Positions 1 to 7,290 of a stretch of DNA of 50,746 bases are shown here, in pieces; position 1 is the stretch's first letter; the number at the start of each line of letters is the position of its first letter. Source of the DNA: Bacteroidales bacterium (lineage in GTDB: Bacteria > Bacteroidota > Bacteroidia > Bacteroidales > WCHB1-69); the NCBI GenBank assembly GCA_017525505.1, contig JAFXSR010000022.1, positions 1 to 50,746 on the forward strand, given 5' to 3'. The position numbers and the translations under genes were made by a program. The notes under the pieces were generated by a model. It was given only the letters and a program-made list of their open reading frames with translations, had not been told where the DNA came from and made no database searches.

Positions 1-184
1 AAAAAGTAGAATAGCCATGTAAAAAAAGCGTCTGTGGTTAGTTCCTTTGGGGAATACTGGAAGATATTGCACTTGTTATTCATAATCGTTTCCCTGAATT
101 CGTGTCGGGCGCAACTGTTAATTTATGCGATTAAATTTCTTTCATTTTCCAAACAGAAAACAGCGCACCCCTTCCACCCTTCAG

Positions 185-378
185 GTAGAAAAGGCATCGC
201 CAAACGCCACGCAACACTGAAAAACTGAAAAGAGTACGCCTATAACAGACGTACCTATCAGTGTGTCCCGTTGTTAAAATTTGGCGATTTCTTTCTACAG
301 ACAAACTATAGCCTACGCTATCTTCAAATACGCTGCAAGCATACAAAATATTTCTGTTCGGCATACTCTTTTTTTATC
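185..378 (-). ncRNA. Candidate structured RNA (copy 2, minus strand)
   Basis: Read on the minus strand, this stretch follows a -7 box (384-391) and folds into nested helices visible by eye. A 5-bp hairpin lies at 308-321. Then come a 7-bp stem (292-298 with 185-191), a 3/4-nt internal loop, a 9-bp stem (280-288 with 196-204), a 7-bp stem (258-264 with 214-220) and an apical 5-bp stem (250-254 with 234-238). The stem lengths, the first internal loop and the preceding hairpin match the RNA candidate at 719-928. The 3' end is uncertain because no clear terminator is seen. A 77-codon reading frame on this strand looks non-coding. The RNA is inferred; only the base complementarity is observed. Confidence 0.45.
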
Positions 379-383
379 GGGGA

Positions 384-391
384 CAAAAATA
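384..391 (-). promoter_or_regulatory. Bacteroidota -7 box, minus strand
   Basis: The minus strand reads TATTTTTG, a match to TAnnTTTG. A start about 7 nt downstream (near 377) would lead into the structured region at 185-321. No well-spaced -33 TTTG is clear. Confidence 0.45.
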
Positions 392-705
392 AATCACAAG
401 TATGCCAAAGCATGACATAGTTTTCAGTTAATAGTTAACAATTAATAATTAGCAGTTGATGATTGGATAAGAAGGGTGCAATCCGTCAGGATTATCAGTT
501 TTCTATAGGCATAATGTCTCAAATATCAACTGATATAATCATCTTTCATTTTATGTAATTTCGGAATCCGATGGCAAAAATACATAAAAAATGAATACCA
601 ACAATATATTTTCTCATAGTTCTTAGCTTTTCACTTTTAAGTGCTTTTGTTGCTGAAATTTCCTTATTATTTTGCGACATCCTGATATATGTTGTAAAAT
701 TTTAC
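392..705. other. AT-rich spacer between divergent RNA promoters
   Basis: No gene is visible. The stretch contains degenerate AT-rich short repeats of the TTAATAATTAG type (about 425-460), common between genes in Bacteroidota. It separates the minus-strand promoter at 384-391 from the plus-strand promoter at 706-713. Confidence 0.5.
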
Positions 706-713
706 TATTTTTG
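706..713 (+). promoter_or_regulatory. Bacteroidota -7 box upstream of RNA candidate
   Basis: TATTTTTG matches TAnnTTTG. The expected start (about 719) falls exactly at the base of a 10-bp hairpin (719-740). Confidence 0.6.
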
Positions 714-718
714 CACTC

Positions 719-928
719 GGTATGAGACCAGTCTCATGCCAAATTTTATTGAATTAACGAAGCGTTATGCTCGTCTTGTGACTGAAAACGTGAGAAATTT
801 TCAAAGTTACGCAAGAGTGTATGACGGTTCGCGCTTATAGCGTGGGCTGTTGTCTATTTCTTCGTAACAAGGTTTTCTCACGACCGTCAGTCAAAGAAGT
901 GGTATATCAGCACCACGCTTCTTTTATT
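719..928 (+). ncRNA. Candidate structured RNA (copy 1), about 210 nt
   Basis: Promoter, structure and terminator are all visible. The 5' end is a 10-bp hairpin (719-728 with 731-740), followed by a 5-bp hairpin (755-759 with 763-767). A long rod comes next: 7 bp (779-785 with 887-893), a 3/4-nt internal loop, 9 bp (789-797 with 874-882), about 10 bp with one bulge (806-816 with 859-868), and an apical 5-bp hairpin (830-834 with 840-844). A terminator-like hairpin then ends in TTTTATT. It could be a stand-alone small RNA or the leader of the FISUMP gene at 995. I cannot name a known family. 6S RNA and Rfam's Bacteroidales-1 motif are the obvious comparisons, but I could not test either. Confidence 0.6.
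894..928 (+). terminator. Intrinsic terminator-like hairpin of the RNA candidate
   Basis: The stem pairs 894-903 with 912-923 (AAGAA and GTGGT arms, a 2-nt bulge on the 3' side, an 8-nt loop) and is followed by TTTTATT. Loop and 3' arm bases 908-914 (CAGCACC) can alternatively pair with 940-946 (GGTGCTG), which would disrupt the terminator. Confidence 0.55.
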
Positions 929-994
929 AATGCTTTCGGGGTGCTGGAGAGCAGAGAACCTGAAGAGCCGACAGGAAAAAACGGCAGGAATAAA

Positions 995-1852
995 ATGAAA
1001 AGACTATTATTAGCTTTCACCGCAGTGCTCCTTTTTGCCCTTGCGTTATCATCGTGCAAAAAAGACGAGACCAACAACGTCAACAACAATGGAAACACAG
1101 AGAATCCGGGAGGAGGTTCCGGTGGCGGTAACTACAACAACCAGGAATATCCTTCCACAGCAAATGTAATACGCAGAGCAGTGACCGATATAGATGGCAA
1201 CATCTACGATGCGGTTCAAATCGGCAATCAAGTCTGGATGGCGGAGAACTTGCGTACTACAAAATATGCAGATGGCTCGACGATTCCTTTGGGCACAGAC
1301 TCAAGTACAACAACAGCCTATCGTTATGCCCCAGGTTCAAACCAAAGTAACGAAGAGAACATGGTCAATGTACCTCGTTATGGTTATTTATACAACTGGC
1401 CAGCGGTTATGCATGGGGCAAGTAGTAGTGAAGCCAACCCCAGTGGAGTTCAGGGAGTCTGTCCTAACGGCTGGCATGTGCCGAGTTTACCGGAATGGAC
1501 GGAACTGAGAAATTACATGAAGACCCAACCGCAATATATGGCAAGCGGCAACGCTGATCATTTAGCAAAGGCCTTGGCTGCAACATGGGGTTGGTACAGT
1601 TCAGACAGAATAGATGTTCCTGGCAATAATCCGTCCACAAATAATGCTACAGGCTTTTCGGCTCTTTCTACTGGCTTCTACCGCTTTCCCAGGGGCATCA
1701 CGGAATTTTGCATCACCGCTCGTTTTTGGAGCGCTACGGAAGACTTTGACTTCTACGCGGACGCATGCGAACTCTGCTACGAAGAGGCCTACATGCACAT
1801 ATTCAGCAAAAAAGAGGACTTGGGTCACTCCGTTCGTTGTGTCCGTGATTAG
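995..1852 (+). CDS. FISUMP-domain lipoprotein
   Basis: A 285-residue predicted surface lipoprotein. The chosen ATG gives a classical signal with lipobox LSSC (Cys21), followed by a Lys/Asp then Asn/Gly-rich linker (about 22-60) that probably holds the domain off the membrane. The longer frame back to 821 would run through the upstream RNA and terminator and place the signal peptide internally, so it is rejected. The rest matches the FISUMP (Fibrobacter succinogenes major paralogous) pattern: IGNQVWMAENLRTTKY, then GYLYNW, CPNGWHVPS, a late FWSAT and the terminal SVRCVRD. FISUMP proteins are exported and multi-copy; their biochemical role is unknown. A second FISUMP gene lies at 48934. Confidence 0.85.
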   Translation: MKRLLLAFTAVLLFALALSSCKKDETNNVNNNGNTENPGGGSGGGNYNNQEYPSTANVIRRAVTDIDGNIYDAVQIGNQVWMAENLRTTKYADGSTIPLGTDSSTTTAYRYAPGSNQSNEENMVNVPRYGYLYNWPAVMHGASSSEANPSGVQGVCPNGWHVPSLPEWTELRNYMKTQPQYMASGNADHLAKALAATWGWYSSDRIDVPGNNPSTNNATGFSALSTGFYRFPRGITEFCITARFWSATEDFDFYADACELCYEEAYMHIFSKKEDLGHSVRCVRD

Positions 1853-1900
1853 GGCAGAGTGATGCTTTGCAAGTGAAATTTACCATTGACGGTTGGAGGA

Positions 1901-1951
1901 ATGAGATTCCGCCTGTCGCTGCGCTCCATGTGGAATGGTGCGTAGCGACAG
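1901..1951. repeat. 27-bp dispersed repeat forming a strong hairpin between convergent genes
   Basis: Bases 1901-1927 recur at 3559-3585 (26 of 27 identical). The 3' part forms a 12-bp stem (1913-1924 with 1940-1951, one G:U) whose loop contains a further TCCA/TGGA stem. It sits between the convergent ends of the FISUMP gene and the phosphoribosyltransferase gene, so it may act as a bidirectional terminator, though no long T-tract is present. Confidence 0.6.
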
Positions 1952-2755
1952 TTATTGTGCGTCTGCCATTAGGTCTTTGCGGCCTATGAGACTGAAAATC
2001 GTGATTTTGTTGTCCTCGTTGAGAATACGTAATGTCCGGAGGATTTCACCCAGAGTGGAACCGCTGGTGGCTACATCGTCTATCACCAGCACATTCTGAT
2101 TCCGAATTTTGGAACAGAGCAACTCATCTTTCTCATTGGCGAATTTCAGGAAATTCATCATATACGGACGGAATCGGCTTTTCTTAACATCCTTAGCGAT
2201 AGTGAAATATTCCTTCTGGTGGATTAAGTCAAGCATTTGTTGGATGTTTTGCTTCACCTCCTGCTTTTGTGTCTCGGTGTAGCGAGGTCGACCGTTTTCT
2301 AATACATCGTCAAGATACTGCTCTTCGTATGCTTCCATATCAAACGAAATATTAGACGGCAACGACTTGATCAATTGCATTTTACACAATGATGGCTGCG
2401 CAAAACGGTAAATGTACCTGAGCATGTATTGGTTCACGCCGCTTGAAGACTCGGGCATCACTACCAAATTGTAATCGTAAAGGTTGATTTTACGGCTGAG
2501 GTTGTCCACTGCCTTCTTGATGAAGTCGGTCAGGTCGGGATGAGTCTGAAGCGGTTCGGAGAATTTGACATATTTGATGAACGCACTTCGCACAGAGCCG
2601 TCCACATCGTCAGCAAATTCATAGCCATAGTAGAAGCACTTGCCGAACGCCTCTACCTGGTATATGTCACCTGTGAGTCGCACGATGTCGCCCTGGCCGT
2701 CGTGTTCAAAATCGAACACAAACTGTTGCCGTTCATTGTCAAAGGTTATTCCCAT
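1952..2755 (-). CDS. Phosphoribosyltransferase-family protein
   Basis: A 267-residue soluble protein. Near the C-terminus it has a hydrophobic strand followed by an acidic pair and a Gly/Ser-Thr loop, VLVIDDVATSGSTL (about 223-236). This is the PRPP-binding signature of type I phosphoribosyltransferases. The roughly 200 residues ahead of it are unlike ComF or purine salvage enzymes, and no zinc ribbon is present. The substrate therefore cannot be stated. It could be a regulator that keeps the PRTase fold. It starts at ATG 2755, about 24 bp below a -7 box (2779-2786), and converges with the FISUMP gene. Confidence 0.7.
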   Translation of the reverse strand: MGITFDNERQQFVFDFEHDGQGDIVRLTGDIYQVEAFGKCFYYGYEFADDVDGSVRSAFIKYVKFSEPLQTHPDLTDFIKKAVDNLSRKINLYDYNLVVMPESSSGVNQYMLRYIYRFAQPSLCKMQLIKSLPSNISFDMEAYEEQYLDDVLENGRPRYTETQKQEVKQNIQQMLDLIHQKEYFTIAKDVKKSRFRPYMMNFLKFANEKDELLCSKIRNQNVLVIDDVATSGSTLGEILRTLRILNEDNKITIFSLIGRKDLMADAQ

Positions 2756-2778
2756 GTCATTGTCTCTTTTTTCATCTG

Positions 2779-2786
2779 CAAAAATA
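2779..2786 (-). promoter_or_regulatory. -7 box for the phosphoribosyltransferase-like gene
   Basis: The minus strand reads TATTTTTG, 24 bp upstream of the ATG at 2755. It matches TAnnTTTG. Confidence 0.55.
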
Positions 2787-2825
2787 ATAAAAATGCAATA
2801 AAGAGAGCTTCATTTAGTTGCTTTT

Positions 2826-3473
2826 TTACCAAGGTTCCGTAAAACTTTCCTTTTTCAGGCATTGAAAGCCTTTGGCAGATTTTGTGTATTCCAGTAACAT
2901 TGCATCATACTTGTCGTAGACGGACATTTCCCAATGCCAGCCTCCTCCTACTGTGTCTGTCCTGTGGATATAATCTGACACCTCGATTTTCTTTTCTATG
3001 CTCTCACGGTCAAATCTGATGATATTGGAATCTTTGGCGAAAGACTTTTCGATGATGCTTTGACTATAAGGCATGGCTGAATTTTCTGAAAAGTTTTTTT
3101 CGGGACCGATAAAAAATAGGTGATGAAGGTGTTGAAGAATTCCATAAGGCACAAAGTCCCTTGTGAAACTGGGCCGTTCCATAAACATTAAATAAAAAGA
3201 GTCATAGTCGTACAATTGTTTTATCCAAACTCTCCATACCAATTGTGTGTCTGCTTTTAAGTGAGTTGTCACTATTGCGTATGAGTATGTGTTCGAAAGA
3301 GCGGAAGATTCCCAATAATCGCAAATGCTGTCAAACAAAGGGGAAAGACTTACATTATCCAAATGCAGTTCGTTTATCTCAATGGAATCTTGCGCCATCA
3401 AAGAAAACTCTCCTTGTCCTTTCAGAAAAGTGACGGATAAAATCAAGGATAATAAAAGAAGTAACCTCTTCAT
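2826..3473 (-). CDS. Exported protein of unknown function
   Basis: A 215-residue protein with a clear Sec signal peptide (basic MKR, about 15 hydrophobic residues, cleavage probably near LKGQG at 18-22). The mature part is rich in aromatic and acidic residues, with no repeat, lipobox, membrane segment or sorting tail. I do not recognise a family. It has its own -7 box (3494-3501) and is followed by the phosphoribosyltransferase gene about 70 bp on. That gene also has its own promoter, so an operon is not required. Confidence 0.7.
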   Translation of the reverse strand: MKRLLLLLSLILSVTFLKGQGEFSLMAQDSIEINELHLDNVSLSPLFDSICDYWESSALSNTYSYAIVTTHLKADTQLVWRVWIKQLYDYDSFYLMFMERPSFTRDFVPYGILQHLHHLFFIGPEKNFSENSAMPYSQSIIEKSFAKDSNIIRFDRESIEKKIEVSDYIHRTDTVGGGWHWEMSVYDKYDAMLLEYTKSAKGFQCLKKESFTEPW

Positions 3474-3493
3474 AACACAAGGATTTCAATTGG

Positions 3494-3501
3494 CAAAGGT
3501 A
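3494..3501 (-). promoter_or_regulatory. -7 box for the exported unknown
   Basis: The minus strand reads TACCTTTG (TAnnTTTG), 21 bp upstream of the ATG at 3473. Confidence 0.5.
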
Positions 3502-3558
3502 TTAAAATTTTTGGAAATGGAAAGAGGATTTGTGGTAAAAAAACGTGAAGTTTTTGGC

Positions 3559-3800
3559 ATGAGATTCTGCCTGTCGCTGCGCTCCGGTCGGAATTGTGGA
3601 CAAATTGGTAGGACGCATTCGATGCGTCCCTACACATAATGTTATGGCGATGCGTGTGTGGGCAATGCCGACGGTTGGGGGGAACGGGCCTGTGTGGTGG
3701 CACTTACCGTCGGCTTGATTTTTTGGTTACTTTTTGATCATAGCAAAAAGTAACGGAAAAAGAAAACCGCTTTGCAAATGAAATTGACGGTTGCTGGTTG
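3559..3800. repeat. Composite palindromic intergenic repeat
   Basis: Four elements follow one another with no gene. First is a copy of the 27-bp repeat (3559-3585; other copy 1901-1927). Second is a palindrome, GGACGCAT / ATGCGTCC, with a TCG loop (3611-3629), extended by GTA/TAC. Third is a perfect 9-bp inverted repeat, GCCGACGGT / ACCGTCGGC (3667-3675 with 3706-3714). Fourth is a perfect 11-bp inverted repeat with a 7-nt loop (3726-3736 with 3744-3754). A short stretch near 3780 also resembles 1874-1895. Function unknown; a REP-like element cluster is the likeliest reading. Confidence 0.65.
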
Positions 3801-3867
3801 ACACATAGGGAGAAAAAACTTATATGTTTAATTTACCAATATTTGCTGTAGTGCAAATTATTTTTCG

Positions 3868-3875
3868 TATCTTTG
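3868..3875 (+). promoter_or_regulatory. -7 box for prfA
   Basis: TATCTTTG, with TTTG at 3842-3845 as a possible -33 element 22 bp upstream. It lies inside the longer upstream-extended frame, which supports a prfA start at 3905. Confidence 0.65.
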
Positions 3876-3904
3876 CACGCTTATTTTATACATTAGGAGA
3901 AGAA

Positions 3905-4987
3905 ATGAATGATTTGTTAGATAAATTAGCGGTTATCCATCAGAAATGGCTTGAAATCGGAGAGGAAATCACCAAGCCGGAAGTCATCGCCGATATGAAG
4001 CGTTTCATCAAGCTGAGCAAGGACTACAAGGATTTGCAGGCGGTGGTGGAAGCCTATAAGAAATACAAAAATATCGTTGAGAACATCGCCAACACCAAAG
4101 AGGTTATCGCCACCGAAAAAGACGAGGACTTCCGCGAAATGGCCAAGCAGGAGCTGGACACTTTTCTGCAGGAAAAAGAGAAAATGGAAGAGGATATCCG
4201 TCTGTTGCTGTTGCCCTCCGACCCGCAGGATAGCAAAAACGCCCAGGTGGAAATCCGCGCCGGTACTGGTGGCGATGAAGCCAGCATCTTTGCCGGCGAC
4301 CTTTTCCGCATGTACCAACATTATTGCGACAAGAAAGGCTGGAAATACGATGTGGTGTCCATGACCGAAGGTACCGTTGGCGGTTTCAAGGAAATTGTGT
4401 TCACCATCAGCGGTGAGGGTGTTTATGGCCTGATGAAATACGAGTCGGGCGTGCACCGTGTGCAGCGTGTGCCGCAAACCGAGGCCCAGGGCCGTGTGCA
4501 TACTTCCGCCGCTTCTGTGGTGGTGCTGCCCGAAGCCGACGAGTTCGATGTGGAACTGAAGATGAGCGATATTCGCAAGGATACCTACTGTTCTTCAGGA
4601 CCTGGCGGCCAGTCGGTGAACACGACCTATTCGGCTGTTCGTCTGACCCACATTCCTACGGGTATTGTGGTGGCCATCCAGGATGAGAAATCGCAGCTCA
4701 AGAACCTCGACAAGGCCATGAGCGTGCTGAGAACCCGTCTGTTTGAGCGCGAGTACAAGAAATACCTCGATGAGGTGGCCTCCAAACGTAAGACCATGGT
4801 GTCAACGGGTGACCGTTCCGCCAAAATCCGTACCTACAACTATCCGCAGAACCGTGTGACCGACCATCGTATCAACCTTACCATGTACAACCTCACAGGC
4901 TTTATGGACGGTGACATCCAGGAGACCATTGAGGCCTTGCAGGTGGCCGAAAACGCGGAGAGACTGAAAGAGGCAGTGGAAATCTAA
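3905..4987 (+). CDS. prfA: Peptide chain release factor 1
   Basis: RF1 ends translation at UAA and UAG by triggering hydrolysis of peptidyl-tRNA in the ribosome. The protein is 360 residues, the usual RF1 length. It shows the N-terminal coiled-coil region, the RF1 codon-recognition tripeptide Pro-Gln-Thr (190-192, in RVPQTEAQG), and the catalytic GGQ loop (Gly234-Gly235-Gln236, in SSGPGGQSVNT). The ATG at 3905 was chosen because the promoter (3868-3875) lies inside any longer frame and residue 1 then aligns with the family. Gln236 is the expected methylation site of PrmC, encoded at 46242-47129. trxA follows after 49 bp. Confidence 0.97.
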   Translation: MNDLLDKLAVIHQKWLEIGEEITKPEVIADMKRFIKLSKDYKDLQAVVEAYKKYKNIVENIANTKEVIATEKDEDFREMAKQELDTFLQEKEKMEEDIRLLLLPSDPQDSKNAQVEIRAGTGGDEASIFAGDLFRMYQHYCDKKGWKYDVVSMTEGTVGGFKEIVFTISGEGVYGLMKYESGVHRVQRVPQTEAQGRVHTSAASVVVLPEADEFDVELKMSDIRKDTYCSSGPGGQSVNTTYSAVRLTHIPTGIVVAIQDEKSQLKNLDKAMSVLRTRLFEREYKKYLDEVASKRKTMVSTGDRSAKIRTYNYPQNRVTDHRINLTMYNLTGFMDGDIQETIEALQVAENAERLKEAVEI

Positions 4988-5036
4988 AATTGATTCTAAC
5001 CCATTCAAATAATACATAACATTAAATTTTACAAGT

Positions 5037-5351
5037 ATGGCATTAGCAATTACATCTGAAAATTTTGAAACTATCGCCAAGGGCGATAAATTAGTAGTCA
5101 TTGACTTTTGGGCACCCTGGTGCGGTCCGTGCAGAGCTTTGGGTCCGACCATCGAAGAGGTGGCTGCCGAGTACGAAGGCAAGGCCGTTATCGGCAAATG
5201 CGATACCGACGCAGAGGGCGAGCTCGCCATGCAGTTCGGCGTGCGCAACATCCCCATGTTGGTATTTCTCAAAAATGGCGAAGTGAAAGACATGCATGTG
5301 GGCACCATCAAGAAGAGTGACCTCACCGCCAAAATCGATTCTCTGCTGTAA
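5037..5351 (+). CDS. trxA: Thioredoxin
   Basis: A small cytoplasmic disulfide reductase of 104 residues, the typical thioredoxin size. The active site WCGPC is at Cys29 and Cys32 within FWAPWCGPCR. The conserved cis-proline segment (NIPMLVF) and the Gly-rich C-terminal turn (VGTIKKSDL) are present. There is no signal peptide, so it works in the cytoplasm, where it can reduce thiol peroxidases such as Bcp (8954). It lies 49 bp after prfA and 40 bp before the peptide transporter and could be co-transcribed with either. Confidence 0.96.
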   Translation: MALAITSENFETIAKGDKLVVIDFWAPWCGPCRALGPTIEEVAAEYEGKAVIGKCDTDAEGELAMQFGVRNIPMLVFLKNGEVKDMHVGTIKKSDLTAKIDSLL

Positions 5352-5391
5352 TCATCGAGACAAATTTATTATTCACTAAAATTATAAAACT

Positions 5392-7038
5392 ATGTTTGAA
5401 TTTATCAAGAGTCATTTGACTGAATCTCTCTTGATACTCAGTTTGATAGTGATCACTCCTTTTGTGATTTACTATGTTATTACTGCCAAGAGAGAACACC
5501 CGAAAGGTCTGATTGCAGCTGCTCTCAGCAACATGGGTGAACGTTTCGGTTACTACATCATGAACGCTGTTCTGGTGTTGTTCCTCTGTTCCAAATTCGG
5601 TTTGGAAGGTACTCAAGCCACCATTATTTATTCCGTGTTCTACATGGGAATTTATATTTTAAGTTTGGTGGGTGGTATCATTGCCGACAGAAAACAAAAT
5701 TACAAAGGCACCATCATGTCAGGTTTATTTGTGATGGCTGTGGGTTACGTCATTTTGGCGGTGCCTATTATGTCCACCCCTGATAACATTGGTTGGTTGC
5801 TGCCTCTTACTTGTTTTGCTCTATTACTCATCGCTTTTGGTAATGGTCTGTTCAAAGGTAACTTGCAGGCTTTAGTAGGTCAGCTGTATGACAATTATGA
5901 GGCTGAGGCTGCCAAGAAAGGTGAAGAAGAACTTCGTCTTGCCAAGAGCAAACGTGACCCAGGTTTCCAGATTTTCTACGTTTTTATCAATGTAGGTGGT
6001 CTGGTAGCTCCTTTTGTGGCTCCATTAATCAGACAATGGTGGTTGAATATCCACAACATGAACTTCAATGCAGGTCTTCCCGCCATGTGCCACGAATATC
6101 TTGAAAAAGGTGATGCTATGAGTGTTGATGCCCTGACTAAGCTGAATGACTTGGTTGCTTCCGCATCTACTGTAGCTGTAGATAATCTTGCTACCTTCTG
6201 TCAGGACTACCTCAACGTATTCAACTCAGGTGTTCACTTCTCTTTCATTGCTTCTGTAATCGCCATGTTGATTTCTCTGACCATCTTCTTGGTGAAGAAA
6301 AACAAATTACCTAATCCCGAGAAGAAAGCCGCTGTTACCTCTGTTGATTATACCGAAGAAGAAAAGAAAGCCATGGCTACTGAAATCAAGCAGAGACTTT
6401 ATGCTTTGTTTGCAGTACTGGGTATTGCCGTATTCTTTTGGTTCTCTTTCCACCAGAACGGTACTTCCATGTCCTTGTTCGCTCGTGACTTTGTGGATAC
6501 ATCCGCTATTGCTCCCGAAATCTGGCAGGCCGTTAACCCGTTCTTTGTGATTGTGTTGACCCCGCTTATCCTGATTGCTTTCGGTGCATTGGCCCGCAAA
6601 GGCAAGGATATCTCTACTCCGCGTAAAATCGCTATGGGTATGGGTATTGCCGCTACCGCTTATTTGATTATGACCGTTTTCTGTGCATCATGCGGATATC
6701 CTTCAGCAGAAGAATTCAGAGCTACAGGTACCGATGCTGAAAAAGCAGGTTGGTGGATTCTGATTATCTATTATTTCTTCATGACGGTAGCCGAATTGTT
6801 CATTTCCCCGCTGGGACTTTCCTTCGTTTCCAAGGTTGCTCCAAAGCACCTCCTTGGTCTCTGCCAAGGTCTGTGGTTAGGCGCTACCGCAGTAGGTAAC
6901 GGTTTGTTGTGGATTGGACCTCTGATGTACGACAAATGGCCCATCTGGCAATGCTGGGCAGTATTCATGGGAGTATGCTTGATTTCCATGGGTGTGATGC
7001 TCGGTATGGTGAAATGGCTGGAAAGAGTGGCTAAGTAA
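5392..7038 (+). CDS. POT/PTR-family proton-dependent oligopeptide transporter
   Basis: A 548-residue inner-membrane protein of the major facilitator superfamily, with about 12-14 hydrophobic segments. The N-terminal part carries the POT hallmarks: GERFGYYIMNAVLVLFL (about residues 47-63) resembles the ExxERFxYY motif, and GNGLFKGNLQALVGQLY resembles the FYxxINxG/GxGxxK region. The central loop after helix 6 is unusually long and acidic (about 165-300), as in several Bacteroidota POT proteins. The likely role is uptake of di- and tripeptides coupled to protons, fitting a proteolytic organism (C10 and S41 proteases nearby). A good terminator follows at 7065-7098. Confidence 0.88.
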   Translation: MFEFIKSHLTESLLILSLIVITPFVIYYVITAKREHPKGLIAAALSNMGERFGYYIMNAVLVLFLCSKFGLEGTQATIIYSVFYMGIYILSLVGGIIADRKQNYKGTIMSGLFVMAVGYVILAVPIMSTPDNIGWLLPLTCFALLLIAFGNGLFKGNLQALVGQLYDNYEAEAAKKGEEELRLAKSKRDPGFQIFYVFINVGGLVAPFVAPLIRQWWLNIHNMNFNAGLPAMCHEYLEKGDAMSVDALTKLNDLVASASTVAVDNLATFCQDYLNVFNSGVHFSFIASVIAMLISLTIFLVKKNKLPNPEKKAAVTSVDYTEEEKKAMATEIKQRLYALFAVLGIAVFFWFSFHQNGTSMSLFARDFVDTSAIAPEIWQAVNPFFVIVLTPLILIAFGALARKGKDISTPRKIAMGMGIAATAYLIMTVFCASCGYPSAEEFRATGTDAEKAGWWILIIYYFFMTVAELFISPLGLSFVSKVAPKHLLGLCQGLWLGATAVGNGLLWIGPLMYDKWPIWQCWAVFMGVCLISMGVMLGMVKWLERVAK

Positions 7039-7064
7039 TCTCACATATTTTGCTATATCACTTT

Positions 7065-7098
7065 AAGAAGGCTGCCGTAAGGTGGCCTTCTTTGTTTT
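7065..7098 (+). terminator. Intrinsic terminator after the peptide transporter
   Basis: AAGAAGGC (7065-7072) pairs perfectly with GCCTTCTT (7085-7092), with a 12-nt loop, followed by TGTTTTT. Confidence 0.85.
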
Positions 7099-7215
7099 TC
7101 TCTGCTTCCTCCCTGATAAAAGCTAAATTTAGCACGTATGCTGATAAATATTAGTGTGTTAGTTGCAAGTCTTATTTGTAACTAATTTTTTGCTTGAATC
7201 AATGGTGATTTTTTG

Positions 7216-7223
7216 TACTTTTG
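7216..7223 (+). promoter_or_regulatory. -7 box for the BspA-like gene
   Basis: TACTTTTG matches TAnnTTTG, giving a leader of about 60 nt before the ATG at 7291. Confidence 0.6.
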
Positions 7224-7290
7224 CAGTTGAATTCAAAACCCAAGGGACTGCCGAAGGGGAAAGGAAAGTATATTAAAAACAGAATAACTT

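Noticed and set aside
34..364. Short open frames on both strands (64 and 77 codons) at the left end
   Set aside because: Neither has a start context, family resemblance or plausible composition, and the minus-strand frame coincides with the nested stems of the RNA candidate.
821..994. Upstream-extended N-terminus of the FISUMP lipoprotein
   Set aside because: It would place a textbook lipoprotein signal 58 residues inside the protein and translate through the structured RNA and its terminator.
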